From contig CAZOWL010000019.1 of assembly GCA_964583605.1 (NCBI GenBank), positions 1 to 53,105 on the forward strand: DNA of 53,105 nucleotides, given 5' to 3'. Positions 43,744 to 52,509 of this stretch are shown here, in pieces. Position 1 is the first letter of the stretch. The number at the start of each line of letters is the position of its first letter. The DNA is from CAZOWL01 sp964583605 (GTDB taxonomy: Bacteria > Pseudomonadota > Gammaproteobacteria > Chromatiales > Chromatiaceae). The translations under genes and the position numbers were made by a program. Below the pieces are notes generated by a model, which had not been told where the DNA came from, did no database searches, and saw only the letters and a program-made list of their open reading frames with translations.

Positions 43744-44727
43744 TCACGAACCTAGATCATACGACCCGAATCTCGATCGATCGCCCGCCGTCACCGCGCA
43801 GATGTTCGCCGCCACCCCATCGATCAAACGCTGGCGGCTCGCACGGCTGGCCCAGGCGACATGCGGCGTAACCGTAAGATTAGGGATATCCGGTGCGAGC
43901 AGCGGGTGGTCAGGTGGCGGGGGCTCACGGCTCAGCACATCGACAAAGGCGCCACCGATGAGCCCGCGGCGCAGGGCGTCGGCGAGAGCAGGCTCATCGA
44001 CGATCCCGCCGCGGGCGGTGTTGATCAGGAGCGCGTCAGGGCGCATCGCGGCGAGCTGAGCAGCACCGATCAGGCCTCGCGTGTTGTCGGCGAGCGGACA
44101 ATGTAGTGTGAGCACATGCACGCGCGGTAGCAGCTCAACAAGCGCCAGCCGGCCCGGCTGAACGGGTCCGCCGGGGCGCTGCGCGATCAGGACCTCCATG
44201 TCGAAGGCCTCGGCGATGCGCGCCACGGCCTGGCCGAGCTCGCCGTAGCCGACGATCCCCAGGCGCAGACCTGCGATCTCGGTGATCGGATGATCGAGGC
44301 GGCAGAACTGTGCGCTGCGCGACCAAGCGCCTTCCGCCACCGAGTCGCGGTAGGCCGCCAGGCGCGTGACGTGAGCGAGCAGGCCCGCGAACACATGCTG
44401 CACTACCGACGGCGTGGCATAGCCAGTGACGTTGGTCACCGCGATGCCGAGCTCGCGCGCCGCCCCCAAATCGACGTTGTTGGTGCCGGTCGCCGCGATG
44501 CAGACAAGCTTGAGCCGCGGCGCTCTGGCCAGCAGCGGGCGGTCGAGGACGACCTTATTGGTGACGACGACATCGGCATCGGCGATCCGCTCGGCGACCG
44601 ATTCCGGTGGTGTCGACTGGTGTCGGGTCCAGCTCCGGCAGGCGCGATCCAGCTGGCTCAAATCCATGTCACCGACGTCGATCGTGGCCAGGTCGAGCAG
44701 GACGCCGTGATCGAATCCCTGGGCCAT
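43744..44727 (-). CDS. D-2-hydroxyacid dehydrogenase (hydroxypyruvate reductase-like)
   Basis: 327-residue NAD(P)-dependent dehydrogenase. The Rossmann motif is GIVGYGELGQAVARIAEAF. The substrate-binding region VCIAATGTNNVDL, the catalytic Arg in NTARGGIVDEPALADAL, the Glu in DVLSREPPP and the His in TPHVAWASR are all present. The sequence is closest in pattern to glycerate dehydrogenase/hydroxypyruvate reductase (HprA), but related enzymes share these motifs, so the substrate is uncertain. It starts 4 bases after the stop of the membrane hydrolase gene and is probably co-transcribed with it. Confidence 0.88.
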   Translation of the reverse strand: MAQGFDHGVLLDLATIDVGDMDLSQLDRACRSWTRHQSTPPESVAERIADADVVVTNKVVLDRPLLARAPRLKLVCIAATGTNNVDLGAARELGIAVTNVTGYATPSVVQHVFAGLLAHVTRLAAYRDSVAEGAWSRSAQFCRLDHPITEIAGLRLGIVGYGELGQAVARIAEAFDMEVLIAQRPGGPVQPGRLALVELLPRVHVLTLHCPLADNTRGLIGAAQLAAMRPDALLINTARGGIVDEPALADALRRGLIGGAFVDVLSREPPPPDHPLLAPDIPNLTVTPHVAWASRASRQRLIDGVAANICAVTAGDRSRFGSYDLGS

Positions 44728-44731
44728 CGTC

Positions 44732-46249
44732 TCAGTCCGCGACGATTGGGAAGGTGGCGGCGATGCCCCAAGCGAACGCCAGCGCCAGGGCGATCCCGCC
44801 GACTAGGGGGTGGTTGGTGCGCCGGTACGCCCACCGGCTGAACAAGCCGTAGACGATGAAGAAGATCAGCATGACCGGGGCGATGATCGCGAGGAAGAAG
44901 AGCTTCGAGAGGTTGAGAAGGGTCGCGATCACCAGTGAGACGAGAAAACAGCCCTTGGTCAACGGATAGGCACCACGGCGGGCGCCCGGGCCGCGCGTGA
45001 GCCACTCGTCGGCGAGGAAGAACGACAGCGTGCCAACCAGCAATATCGGGACCAGGGCAGCGCGCTCGCCAAGCGGCAAGTAGGCCGTCACGAAGCGATC
45101 GACCGGAACGGCCATCGCCAAGGTGACATAGGCCGCAACGGCGGTCGTCGCAACCGCGAAACCTCTCCAATCGGTCTTCGGCTGAGGCGTGGCCGTCGTC
45201 CGGGGACGCGTCAGCCAGAGGGCCAGCACTGTCAGCAGCCCGTAGAGCCCGAAATGCAGCACCAGATAGTCGCCGAGCAGGATCGGCAGGCCACCTCCGG
45301 GCACCGCCCAGAGGAGCAGCGGCGTCAGCACGGCCGGGGCGATAGCCGACGGCAGCAGGCGTCGCCAGGGGGCGCCGGCCCCGATCGGCGCTGGGGCGGC
45401 GCGGGGCACAAGCTCGACGAGCGGCCGGGCGAGGAGCACCAGGCCGAGGAAGAGCAGAGCTAGCGCCGGCCCACGCCCGGCCACTTCACCCGTGCTCTGA
45501 CGGTTGAAGGTTGCATCGAGCCAGTCGCGTGCCGCCTCAAGGCTCTCGCCGCTGAAGACCACGCCGGTGTGCTCGACGCCATCGGCGAGCACCAACCGGC
45601 GCGCCGTGCCTTGGGCATGATGCCCATAGGTACGATCAGGCGCGACCTCGCCGTCGGCGGCCATCGCCACGATCCGCCTGCCCACCTCCTGTAGATTCGC
45701 GGGCTCGTTGGCCCCATAGATCACGAGCAGATTCGGGGGGCTGCGCTCCGTCACCTTGTCGGAGAATGGCGAGACCGCGACGGTCGCCAGGATCTCAGCA
45801 TGCGATTGAGCGTAGTGGACGATGACATCGGTCGCCATCGAGTGGCCCAGGAGCGCGATCCGTCCATCGCTCGAGGGAAGCTCGCGGGCGAAGGCGACAA
45901 CAGGCTCCAGCGCCCGGCGGAGCATCTGCCCTCGCAGCTCCGGGTCAGCCAATCCGCCCTCGAGCGGCGCCGGGTTGCGCCCGTGCCCAGGAAAATCGAA
46001 GGTTACGGCGACATAGCCGGCCTGGGCCAGCGTCACCGCAAAAGACTGCATCAGCTGCTGCGAGCCGGCAAAACCGTGAGCGATGACGACAGCCGGTGCC
46101 GGCTCGACGCCGATCGGCTCGAATAGGGTGATCGGCGTCGAGCCCACCTCCAGTGCGGCGATCTTCAGGCCAGACTGATCGTGAAGCAGTGGCCAAAGGC
46201 CAGAAGCGATCAGGAGCAGGGCGACCAGAGCGAGCAGCAAGTGACGCAT
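44732..46249 (-). CDS. Membrane protein with extracytoplasmic alpha/beta hydrolase domain
   Basis: 505 residues. An N-terminal membrane anchor (MRHLLLALVALLLIASGLW) is followed by an alpha/beta hydrolase domain (about 35-260: VVIAHGFAGSQQLMQ, DFPGHGRNP, nucleophile elbow LLGHSMAT, HAQGTARRLVLADGVEHTGV). About seven further membrane helices follow (about 270-500). The strong elbow and acid/His regions suggest an active esterase on the periplasmic side. The substrate is unknown. Combined hydrolase/multi-pass proteins of this kind are uncharacterised as far as I know. The gene diverges from the GTPase pair and precedes the dehydrogenase gene. Confidence 0.8.
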   Translation of the reverse strand: MRHLLLALVALLLIASGLWPLLHDQSGLKIAALEVGSTPITLFEPIGVEPAPAVVIAHGFAGSQQLMQSFAVTLAQAGYVAVTFDFPGHGRNPAPLEGGLADPELRGQMLRRALEPVVAFARELPSSDGRIALLGHSMATDVIVHYAQSHAEILATVAVSPFSDKVTERSPPNLLVIYGANEPANLQEVGRRIVAMAADGEVAPDRTYGHHAQGTARRLVLADGVEHTGVVFSGESLEAARDWLDATFNRQSTGEVAGRGPALALLFLGLVLLARPLVELVPRAAPAPIGAGAPWRRLLPSAIAPAVLTPLLLWAVPGGGLPILLGDYLVLHFGLYGLLTVLALWLTRPRTTATPQPKTDWRGFAVATTAVAAYVTLAMAVPVDRFVTAYLPLGERAALVPILLVGTLSFFLADEWLTRGPGARRGAYPLTKGCFLVSLVIATLLNLSKLFFLAIIAPVMLIFFIVYGLFSRWAYRRTNHPLVGGIALALAFAWGIAATFPIVAD

Positions 46250-46344
46250 CGTGCAACGCTACCATGGACGCTCGAGCGCGCCAACTCGACGGTGGCTTGG
46301 TCAGTTGTTAACCTCCGTACGAACGAGGTGGTCAGGCCAGATCC

Positions 46345-47598
46345 ATGGCTCTGGGCTCAGCGGTGATGAACGGGAACAGGAGAGATTGGCGGGACTACTG
46401 GCGTCGGCTCCGGACGGTCCTCGCCAGGCCAAGGGTTGCCGATGAGGCCTTGGAGCGCTCGCTCGAGGCGGCCCGCGCGCGGATGCCGGTGCCTGTCGTC
46501 TGGCTGCTCGGCAAGACACAGGCGGGCAAGACGTCGATCATTCGTGCGCTGACCGCCAGCAGCTCAGCCGAGATCGGCAACGGCTTTCAACCGTGCACCC
46601 AGCATGCCCGCTTCTACGACTACCCGGCCCAGATGCCGGTCGTGCGCTTCCTCGATACGCGCGGGCTCGGCGAGGTCGCCTACGACCCGGATGTCGACAC
46701 CCGGTTCGGGGAATCCCAGGCGCACCTGCTGCTCGCGGTGATGAAAGTCGCCGATCCACGCCAGGAGGCCGTCATCGACGTACTGCGTGCCGTGCGGCGG
46801 CGCCATCCGGAATGGCCTCTGGTGATCGCCCAGACGGGGCTGCACGAGCTCTACCCATCGGGGCACGAGCACCTGACCCCCTATCCGTACGCCTGCGACC
46901 CGCTATCGGACGTCATCCCGGCGGATCTTCGCCGCGCGCTGCTGGCCCAGCGCCGGTCCCTGGCCGGGCTACCCGGTGCTGCGCCCGTGCATTGGGTGGC
47001 CGTGGACCTGACCCTGCCCGAGGACCAGCTGGAGCCCGCCGACTATGGTCTTGAGGCCCTCTGGCAGGCGATCGAGGCCGTCTCCCCGGTGGGGCTGCGC
47101 GCCAGCATTCAAGGCGATGAGGGGGTACGCGGCCTCTACGCTCGCACCGCCCATCAGCATATCGTCGGCTACGCCTTGGCCGCGGCAGGGATCGGCGCCG
47201 TGCCGCTCGTGGACCTGCTTGGCGTGGCCGCGGTCCAGGCCAAGCTGCTACACGGTCTGGCGGTCCTCTACGGGCAACGTTGGGAGCGACGCACGACCTC
47301 GGAGTTTCTTGGCCTGCTCGGCGCCGGCGTGGCCACAGGTCTCGTCGTCCGCTGGCTCGGGCGCAGCGCCGCGAAGCTGATCCCGGTTTGGGGGCAGACG
47401 GTCGGCGTCGTCTGGGGCGCCAGCTCCAGCGGGGCGACCACCTACGCCCTTGGCAAGGCCGGTGTCTACTTTCTCGGGCGGCGCCAAAGCGGTCTCAACG
47501 TCGAGGCTCGGGCCCTGCGAGAGGTCTACGCCGAGTCCTTATCCCGCGGTACGCGCCTCATCCGGGCACGGCTTCCCGATAAGCGGGACGACCCGTAG
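46345..47598 (+). CDS. GTPase with DUF697-type membrane domain
   Basis: 417 residues. The N-terminal half is a P-loop GTPase: G1 LLGKTQAGKTSIIRAL, G3 FLDTRGLGE. The usual NKxD base-specificity motif is replaced by AQTGLHEL, so nucleotide specificity is doubtful. The C-terminal half has two hydrophobic segments (about 276-305 with YALAAAGIGAVPLVDLLGVAA, and about 325-375) of the YcjF/DUF697 type. An in-frame ATG at 46366 is an alternative start. A second GTPase gene begins 12 bases downstream, so the two form an operon and probably a heteromeric membrane-associated pair. Role unknown; YcjF relatives are linked to envelope stress. Confidence 0.8.
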   Translation: MALGSAVMNGNRRDWRDYWRRLRTVLARPRVADEALERSLEAARARMPVPVVWLLGKTQAGKTSIIRALTASSSAEIGNGFQPCTQHARFYDYPAQMPVVRFLDTRGLGEVAYDPDVDTRFGESQAHLLLAVMKVADPRQEAVIDVLRAVRRRHPEWPLVIAQTGLHELYPSGHEHLTPYPYACDPLSDVIPADLRRALLAQRRSLAGLPGAAPVHWVAVDLTLPEDQLEPADYGLEALWQAIEAVSPVGLRASIQGDEGVRGLYARTAHQHIVGYALAAAGIGAVPLVDLLGVAAVQAKLLHGLAVLYGQRWERRTTSEFLGLLGAGVATGLVVRWLGRSAAKLIPVWGQTVGVVWGASSSGATTYALGKAGVYFLGRRQSGLNVEARALREVYAESLSRGTRLIRARLPDKRDDP

Positions 47599-47610
47599 AC
47601 AGCGCATTGC

Positions 47611-49167
47611 ATGATTCAGCTGCTGCGTCGCATCGATCCGCTGCCCCTGTTGGCATTGGTGCTCCTCGTGCTGCCGCCGCTGGCGCTCGTTCTCCTCGGC
47701 GCATTATGGCTGTGGCAGCACGACGCGCTGGCCTATTGGCTCGGCGCGCTGCTAGCCTGCGGTGCCGCTGGTTACGGCCTGCAGTACCTCGCACAACGGC
47801 GTGCGCGCCGCCTCCTGGATGAAGCGGCTACGGAGCCCAACCCCGACTGGCCTCCTCGCGCCGAGGCCATCTGGGAGGATGTCGAGGCACTGGCGAGTAA
47901 CCTCAAGCACGAGGATTGGCCGCTCACCGATGGTGCCCGGCTGATGGAGCTCGGACGGCGCACGCTGCATCGAGTGGCGAGAGCCTATCATCCGCAGGCC
48001 GAGCAGCCGCTGATCGAGCTCACGGTGCCCCACATGCTCTTGATCTTCGAACGGGCAAGCCGAGATCTGCGCGAGGACATTGCCGCGCACGTCCCGTTCA
48101 GCCACAGACTGACGATGGGTGATCTGGTGCGGATGCAGCGCTGGCAGGCGACGGCGGGCCAAGCATTTCGCGTCTACCGGATCGGGCAGATGGTCATCAA
48201 CCCGATCGACGCCCTGATCAGCGAGGCTTGGCGGAGCCTGCGCGACCGGGGCACCGGTCTGGCGCAGGCCGAGCTCCACGGCTGGCTGCTGCGCGCGATG
48301 GTCCGCAAGATCGGTTACTACGCGATCGATCTCTACAGCGGTCGGCTGCCGCTCGGCGGCGACGACCCTACCGCGAAGCCGACCTCGCGCTCCCGCGCCG
48401 ATCTCGAGCAGGCCGCCACAATGGCCCGCGCCGAGACCGAGCCGCTGCGGATCCTCGTGCTCGGCCGCACCAACGCCGGTAAATCGAGTCTGATCAACGC
48501 CCTGTTCGGCGACCTCGTGACGGCATCCGACGTCCTGGGTGACACGACCCGAGCCCTGACCCCTTACACGCTGGAGCGCGATGGTCTGCCCCGCGCCTTG
48601 ATCCTCGACTCTCCAGGCTGCGACACCGATTCGCCGATGCTGTCCGCGCTCCAAGAGGCGGCGCGGGACGCCGACCTGATCCTCTGGGTGAGTCCGGCGC
48701 ATCGACCTGACCGGCAGGTCGAGCGGAAGTATCTGGACGGGCTGCGCGCCGCGCAAGTCGCGGAGCCGAACCGACGTCCGCCACCTCTGCTGGTCGTGAT
48801 GACTCATATCGATCAGCTGCGACCACACCGCGAGTGGGAGCCGCCTTACGACCTAGCCGAGCCCGTGACTCCCAAAGCGGCGAGCATCGCTGCGGCTGTC
48901 ACGGCGCTTGCCCGCGATCTGGCGGTGCCGGTCGGCCAGGTCGTGCCCGTCTCGTTGGCCGATGGCCGCGTCTACAACGTCTCGGACACGCTCTGGGCGA
49001 TGATTCTTGACCGCCAAGAGGCGGCCCTGCGCGCGCGGCTCCTGCGGTGCCTCGAGGCGCGGCGTCGAGCTGAGGACTGGGAGCTGCTCCGACGCCAGTT
49101 GATCGGCGCCGGGCGCTTGCTCCTGGAGCTGCCTAAGCGCCTCACGGGGCCAAGTGCCCGACCTTGA
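47611..49167 (+). CDS. Membrane-anchored Era/YfjP-type GTPase
   Basis: 518 residues. Two N-terminal membrane helices (about 11-31 and 36-55), a helical region (about 60-280), and a GTPase domain with G1 LGRTNAGKSSLINALFG, G2 threonines in DTTRALTP, G3 ILDSPGC and G4 VVMTHIDQL, then a helical tail. All core motifs are good, unlike the upstream partner. It follows that gene by 12 bases. The last 26 bases overlap the convergent MenH-like gene, which could cause antisense interference. The target is unknown; related proteins act at membranes or in ribosome assembly. Confidence 0.82.
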   Translation: MIQLLRRIDPLPLLALVLLVLPPLALVLLGALWLWQHDALAYWLGALLACGAAGYGLQYLAQRRARRLLDEAATEPNPDWPPRAEAIWEDVEALASNLKHEDWPLTDGARLMELGRRTLHRVARAYHPQAEQPLIELTVPHMLLIFERASRDLREDIAAHVPFSHRLTMGDLVRMQRWQATAGQAFRVYRIGQMVINPIDALISEAWRSLRDRGTGLAQAELHGWLLRAMVRKIGYYAIDLYSGRLPLGGDDPTAKPTSRSRADLEQAATMARAETEPLRILVLGRTNAGKSSLINALFGDLVTASDVLGDTTRALTPYTLERDGLPRALILDSPGCDTDSPMLSALQEAARDADLILWVSPAHRPDRQVERKYLDGLRAAQVAEPNRRPPPLLVVMTHIDQLRPHREWEPPYDLAEPVTPKAASIAAAVTALARDLAVPVGQVVPVSLADGRVYNVSDTLWAMILDRQEAALRARLLRCLEARRRAEDWELLRRQLIGAGRLLLELPKRLTGPSARP

Positions 49168-50017
49168 CCGAGCAGGACAGGGCGCGCGCCCTGGTCGCTT
49201 CCCTGAGGAAGCGGCCAATTCGGGCACCGACCCCAATCGGATCCTCGAGATGGATCGCGTGGCCGCAGCCTGGCACGGTCTCCAGGCGAGCAGCGGGGCA
49301 GAGCATCGCCATCTCCGCATTGAGCGCAAGGAACTTGGTGTCCTGCTCGCCGGCCAGCAGGAGCAAGGGTGACGAGAGATCGGGCAGATGCGACCAGAGC
49401 GACGGTTGGGCGCCGGTGCTCATGTGGCGCAGCGACAGGGAGAGCCCCCTCGGGTCGTTGAATCGCCGCCGCATCAGCAAGGACGGAAAGACAGGATGGG
49501 TCTTGAGCGAAGCGAAGAGCGGCTGGTCGTACCAACGATCTAGAAAGGCGCCGAGCCCCTCCGTCAGTAGTGCCCGGGCCCGTTCACGATCCTGCGCGAG
49601 GCGCTCCTGCCGCTCCGCCGACGTCTTAAGGCCCGGCGAGGCCGAGAGCAGAACGATGGCCCGGAACAGGTGCGGAAAGCGCACGGCCAGATAGAGCGCC
49701 AGCCGTCCCCCCATCGAGTAGCCTACCAGCGCCGGCCGCCGGATCTGCAGCGCGGCGAGCAGGCCGACGAGCCCCTCTGCTGTGCCGGACATGCCGTAGC
49801 ATTCGCCGCCACCGTCTACCCGCGTCCCGCCATGGCCAGGCAGGTCGATGCTGACGCAGTAGAAGTCGCCCGAGAGGGCCGCGCCGATCCCGTCGAGCTC
49901 CGCGCCGCTGCCAAGGAAACCATGCAGGAACAGGAGCGGCACGGCGCACCTGTCGCCCGCGGAGCGATAGGCGAAGCTGTAGGGCCCAATCGTGAGCCGG
50001 GTCGGGCGCAAGACCAT
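49142..50017 (-). CDS. menH: MenH-like alpha/beta hydrolase
   Basis: 291-residue alpha/beta hydrolase with the pattern of 2-succinyl-6-hydroxy-2,4-cyclohexadiene-1-carboxylate synthase (MenH): LLFLHGFLGSGAELDG, SIDLPGHGGT, nucleophile S101 in VGYSMGGRLALYLA, LSASPGLKTSAERQERLAQD, WYDQPLFASLKTHPVF, LRHMSTGAQPSLW, AGEQDTKF (acid) and CGHAIHLEDP (His). The MenH step belongs to menaquinone synthesis. No other men gene is nearby, so the function rests on the sequence pattern alone. It is followed convergently by the GTPase gene with a 26-base overlap of the coding ends. Confidence 0.82.
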   Translation of the reverse strand: MVLRPTRLTIGPYSFAYRSAGDRCAVPLLFLHGFLGSGAELDGIGAALSGDFYCVSIDLPGHGGTRVDGGGECYGMSGTAEGLVGLLAALQIRRPALVGYSMGGRLALYLAVRFPHLFRAIVLLSASPGLKTSAERQERLAQDRERARALLTEGLGAFLDRWYDQPLFASLKTHPVFPSLLMRRRFNDPRGLSLSLRHMSTGAQPSLWSHLPDLSSPLLLLAGEQDTKFLALNAEMAMLCPAARLETVPGCGHAIHLEDPIGVGARIGRFLREATRARALSCSVKVGHLAP

Positions 50018-50044
50018 TGCACGCGCGCGGCGATGAGCTGAGGC

Positions 50045-50464
50045 TCAGGCCTCGCCCTGGATCGTTACGGTGACACGGCGTTGATGGCGTTGGACGCGAT
50101 GCTCGTAGAGGAAGACGCCCTGCCAGGTGCCGAGAGCGAGACGTCCATGGCTGACGGGGAGGGTCAGATCCATCTTGGTGAGTATCGCGCGCACGTGGGC
50201 CGGCATATCGTCAGCGCCCTCCGCGGTGTGATCGAACAAACGATCGCCATCGGGAACGAGCCGCGCCAGAAAGGCCTCGAGATCCTCCTGCACTGTGGGG
50301 TCGGCATTCTCACAGAGGATCAGCGATGCGCTGGTATGCTGCACGAAGACATGGCAGGTGCCAGTGCGGATGCCAGACGTGCGCACGGCCTCCTCGACCC
50401 GCCGCGTAATGCTATAGGTGCCGCGCCCGTGGGTCGCGAACTCGAAGCGTTGCTGGGAGATCAT
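50045..50464 (-). CDS. YjbQ/UPF0047 family protein
   Basis: 139-residue small single-domain protein. The family signature is CHVFVQHTSASLILCENADP, followed by DHTAEGADDMPAHVRAIL and GRLALGTWQGVFLYEHR with conserved His and Glu residues that bind metal or phosphate. Family members have weak thiamine-phosphate synthase activity in vitro, and their physiological role is unsettled. It lies 27 bases upstream of the MenH-like gene on the same strand and may be co-transcribed with it. Confidence 0.93.
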   Translation of the reverse strand: MISQQRFEFATHGRGTYSITRRVEEAVRTSGIRTGTCHVFVQHTSASLILCENADPTVQEDLEAFLARLVPDGDRLFDHTAEGADDMPAHVRAILTKMDLTLPVSHGRLALGTWQGVFLYEHRVQRHQRRVTVTIQGEA

Positions 50465-50538
50465 GGCTGGGAAATCATGGCTGGCCTGGCCGTTCGATGA
50501 GCCGGCTCGGGCGGCTCGCGATCTACTCAGGCGGGTAT

Positions 50539-50599
50539 TCCATTACCCCAACCCTCCCCAAGCGGGCGAGGCAGCGAACGTGCTGCGCGAAGTTCATCG
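50539..50599 (-). repeat. Dispersed intergenic repeat, copy 4 (short)
   Basis: Sixty bases between the YjbQ gene and the hemerythrin-like gene. On the minus strand it reads ATGAACTTCGCGCAGCACGT, then TCGCTGCCTCGCCC and GGGGAGGGTTGGGGT, matching the first half of copies 2 and 3. The second half is absent. The rest of the 199-base gap shows no clear feature. Confidence 0.65.
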
Positions 50600-50663
50600 T
50601 CAAGGCTCTGGGTCGCGCTGGTCGCCGTGGCATTAGATTTAGATTGTTGACTGGGGATTGTCG

Positions 50664-51113
50664 TCAGGCCGCTCGCTGCTCGTGCCCCTCCACCCTGCGG
50701 ATCAATGGATAGAGATGCTCGGTCTCGCGCTCGATGCGGTCGAGGACCAGGTTGAACATCTGGTGGGTGTCCGCGACGAATGCATCGTAGTGATTCTTGA
50801 TTGTCAATTCGCGCTTCGCCTCAGAGCACCACTGCTTGAGGTAGGCCGAGAAGATGCGTTTGATCTCGGACGAGCCCGACAAGAAGCGATTCGCCGTATT
50901 CTTCACCGCCTGATCTGGGTGCGAGATCAGCTCCTTGCAGAGCTTACGATCGACGAGCTCGATATGCTCGCGCACCGCCTTGGCGTAGTCGAGGAAGATA
51001 TTGCAGGCGATCTCCGTATCGCACATCGCTCGATCTTGAATCAGGTAGAGGAATACGTTCGAAAGCTCGGTGATTTTATGATTTTGGGAGTGCAACTGCG
51101 CAAACATGGTCAT
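50664..51113 (-). CDS. Hemerythrin-like (HHE) protein
   Basis: 149 residues, mostly helical, starting MTMFAQLHSQNHKITELSNV (an ATG at 51107 is an alternative). His and Glu residues are spaced as in four-helix hemerythrin-type proteins: HKITEL near 11, AVREHIELVDRKLCKEL in helix 2, NHYDAFVADTHQMF in helix 3 and ERETEHLYPLI in helix 4. These could hold a di-iron site for O2 or NO sensing or for iron handling. The fold assignment is by motif spacing only. An FNR-like site (51261-51274) and a GTGAC/GTCAC dyad (51132-51147) lie upstream. Confidence 0.6.
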   Translation of the reverse strand: MTMFAQLHSQNHKITELSNVFLYLIQDRAMCDTEIACNIFLDYAKAVREHIELVDRKLCKELISHPDQAVKNTANRFLSGSSEIKRIFSAYLKQWCSEAKRELTIKNHYDAFVADTHQMFNLVLDRIERETEHLYPLIRRVEGHEQRAA

Positions 51114-51131
51114 CTCATCCTCGAGCGGAAA

Positions 51132-51147
51132 GTGACATTGACGTCAC
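51132..51147. promoter_or_regulatory. GTGAC/GTCAC dyad upstream of the hemerythrin-like gene
   Basis: Inverted repeat GTGAC ATTGAC GTCAC with 5-base arms, 18 bases before the hemerythrin-like start codon. It could be an operator. The arms are short, so chance is not excluded. Confidence 0.25.
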
Positions 51148-51260
51148 AATCCTCGGTAAAGACGTGGGCGAATTGGCTTGCTTAGCGGCTGCGTGACCGC
51201 AGTTAATTAGCGAATGCTTATACGTAAGCCACTGAATACAGGGTAATAGTACGGTATGCT

Positions 51261-51274
51261 GTGATCTCGATCAA
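51261..51274. promoter_or_regulatory. FNR/CRP-family site
   Basis: GTGATCTCGATCAA matches the FNR-type consensus TTGAT-N4-ATCAA at nine of ten half-site positions. It lies in the 267-base divergent gap, 148 bases from the hemerythrin-like start and 107 bases from the aroF-type start. Control of the hemerythrin-like gene by oxygen or NO would be sensible, but this is inference from one site. Confidence 0.4.
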
Positions 51275-51380
51275 CGTAGTAATTCTGCCTAGAATTCGCG
51301 CTCTTCAGCACTGATCGCCGCCCGCGCCTTCGGTTATCCTTCTGTCCTGTCTCCCCAGCCGTTATGAGCCGCTCTCACCG

Positions 51381-52478
51381 ATGCAACACGCGACAGATGA
51401 TCTGCGAATCCGCGACATCACCAAGGTCCTTCCCCCCAAGATTTTGCAGGGGGAGCTGTCGGTCAGCGAAGCGGCTGCCGATACCGTCTTCCACGCCCGG
51501 CAAGAGATTCAACGCATCCTGCACGGCGAGGACGACCGTCTGCTCGTGGTCGTGGGACCTTGCTCGATACACGACCCAGTCGCTGCGGTCGAGTACGCCG
51601 ATCGCCTCGTGGCACTACGCGAGGAGCTGTGCCAAGACTTGATGATCGTCATGCGGGTCTACTTCGAGAAACCACGCACAACGGTAGGCTGGAAGGGTTT
51701 GATCAATGATCCTGACCTGGATGGCAGCTTTGCGATCAACAAGGGGCTGCGCCTCGCCCGCAAGCTCCTGCTCGACCTGGCCGAGATGAAGATGCCGGCC
51801 GGTACCGAGTTCCTCGATCTCATCAGCCCGCAGTACGTTGCCGACCTGATCAGCTGGGGAGCGATCGGTGCGCGCACCACGGAAAGTCAAGGTCATCGCG
51901 AACTGGCCTCCGGGCTGTCCTGCCCAATCGGCTTCAAGAATGCAACCGATGGGACCGTCAAGGTCGCGATCGACGCCATCCACGCTGCGGCGCGCCCGCA
52001 TGTCTTCATGTCCGTCACAAAGGATGGCCAATCGGCGATCTTCACGACTGCCGGGAACGAGGATACCCATATCATCCTGCGCGGTGGCCAGCGGCCAAAC
52101 TATGACACGGAGAGCGTCAACATCACTTCAGAGGAGATGGTCGAGGCCGGCCTGGTGCCGAAGATCATGATAGATTTCAGCCACGCCAATAGCCGCAAGC
52201 GACCGGAGAAACAGATCCAGATTGGCCAGGACGTAGCCGGTCAGATCGCCCGCGGCGACCGGCGCATTATCGGCGCCATGGTAGAGAGTCATCTTGTCGG
52301 CGGACGGCAGGACTTGAGCCCCGGCCAGGACCTGGTCTACGGGCAAAGCATTACCGATGCCTGCATCGGTTGGTCGGACACGCCCGCGCTGCTGCGCGAG
52401 CTGGCCCATGCCGCTGCGCGACGGCGGGAGACGTTGCCCCGGGCCACCATGACCAGTCTTACGGCATTGGATCTTTGA
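51381..52478 (+). CDS. 3-deoxy-7-phosphoheptulonate (DAHP) synthase, class I
   Basis: First enzyme of the shikimate pathway, condensing phosphoenolpyruvate and erythrose 4-phosphate. The 365 residues are like AroF/AroG/AroH of Escherichia coli. Key segments are VVVGPCSIHDP (metal Cys), MRVYFEKPRTTVGWKGLINDP (PEP site Arg and Lys), GARTTESQGHRELASGLSCP, FKNATDG, HIILRGG (Arg), IDFSHANSRK (metal His) and GAMVESHLVGG (metal Glu). Which of the three feedback types it is cannot be read from the sequence, so no symbol is given. It is monocistronic and diverges from the hemerythrin-like gene. Confidence 0.96.
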   Translation: MQHATDDLRIRDITKVLPPKILQGELSVSEAAADTVFHARQEIQRILHGEDDRLLVVVGPCSIHDPVAAVEYADRLVALREELCQDLMIVMRVYFEKPRTTVGWKGLINDPDLDGSFAINKGLRLARKLLLDLAEMKMPAGTEFLDLISPQYVADLISWGAIGARTTESQGHRELASGLSCPIGFKNATDGTVKVAIDAIHAAARPHVFMSVTKDGQSAIFTTAGNEDTHIILRGGQRPNYDTESVNITSEEMVEAGLVPKIMIDFSHANSRKRPEKQIQIGQDVAGQIARGDRRIIGAMVESHLVGGRQDLSPGQDLVYGQSITDACIGWSDTPALLRELAHAAARRRETLPRATMTSLTALDL

Positions 52479-52509
52479 TGCGTGCCAGGTGGCCGAGGAT
52501 TCTCGTCAG

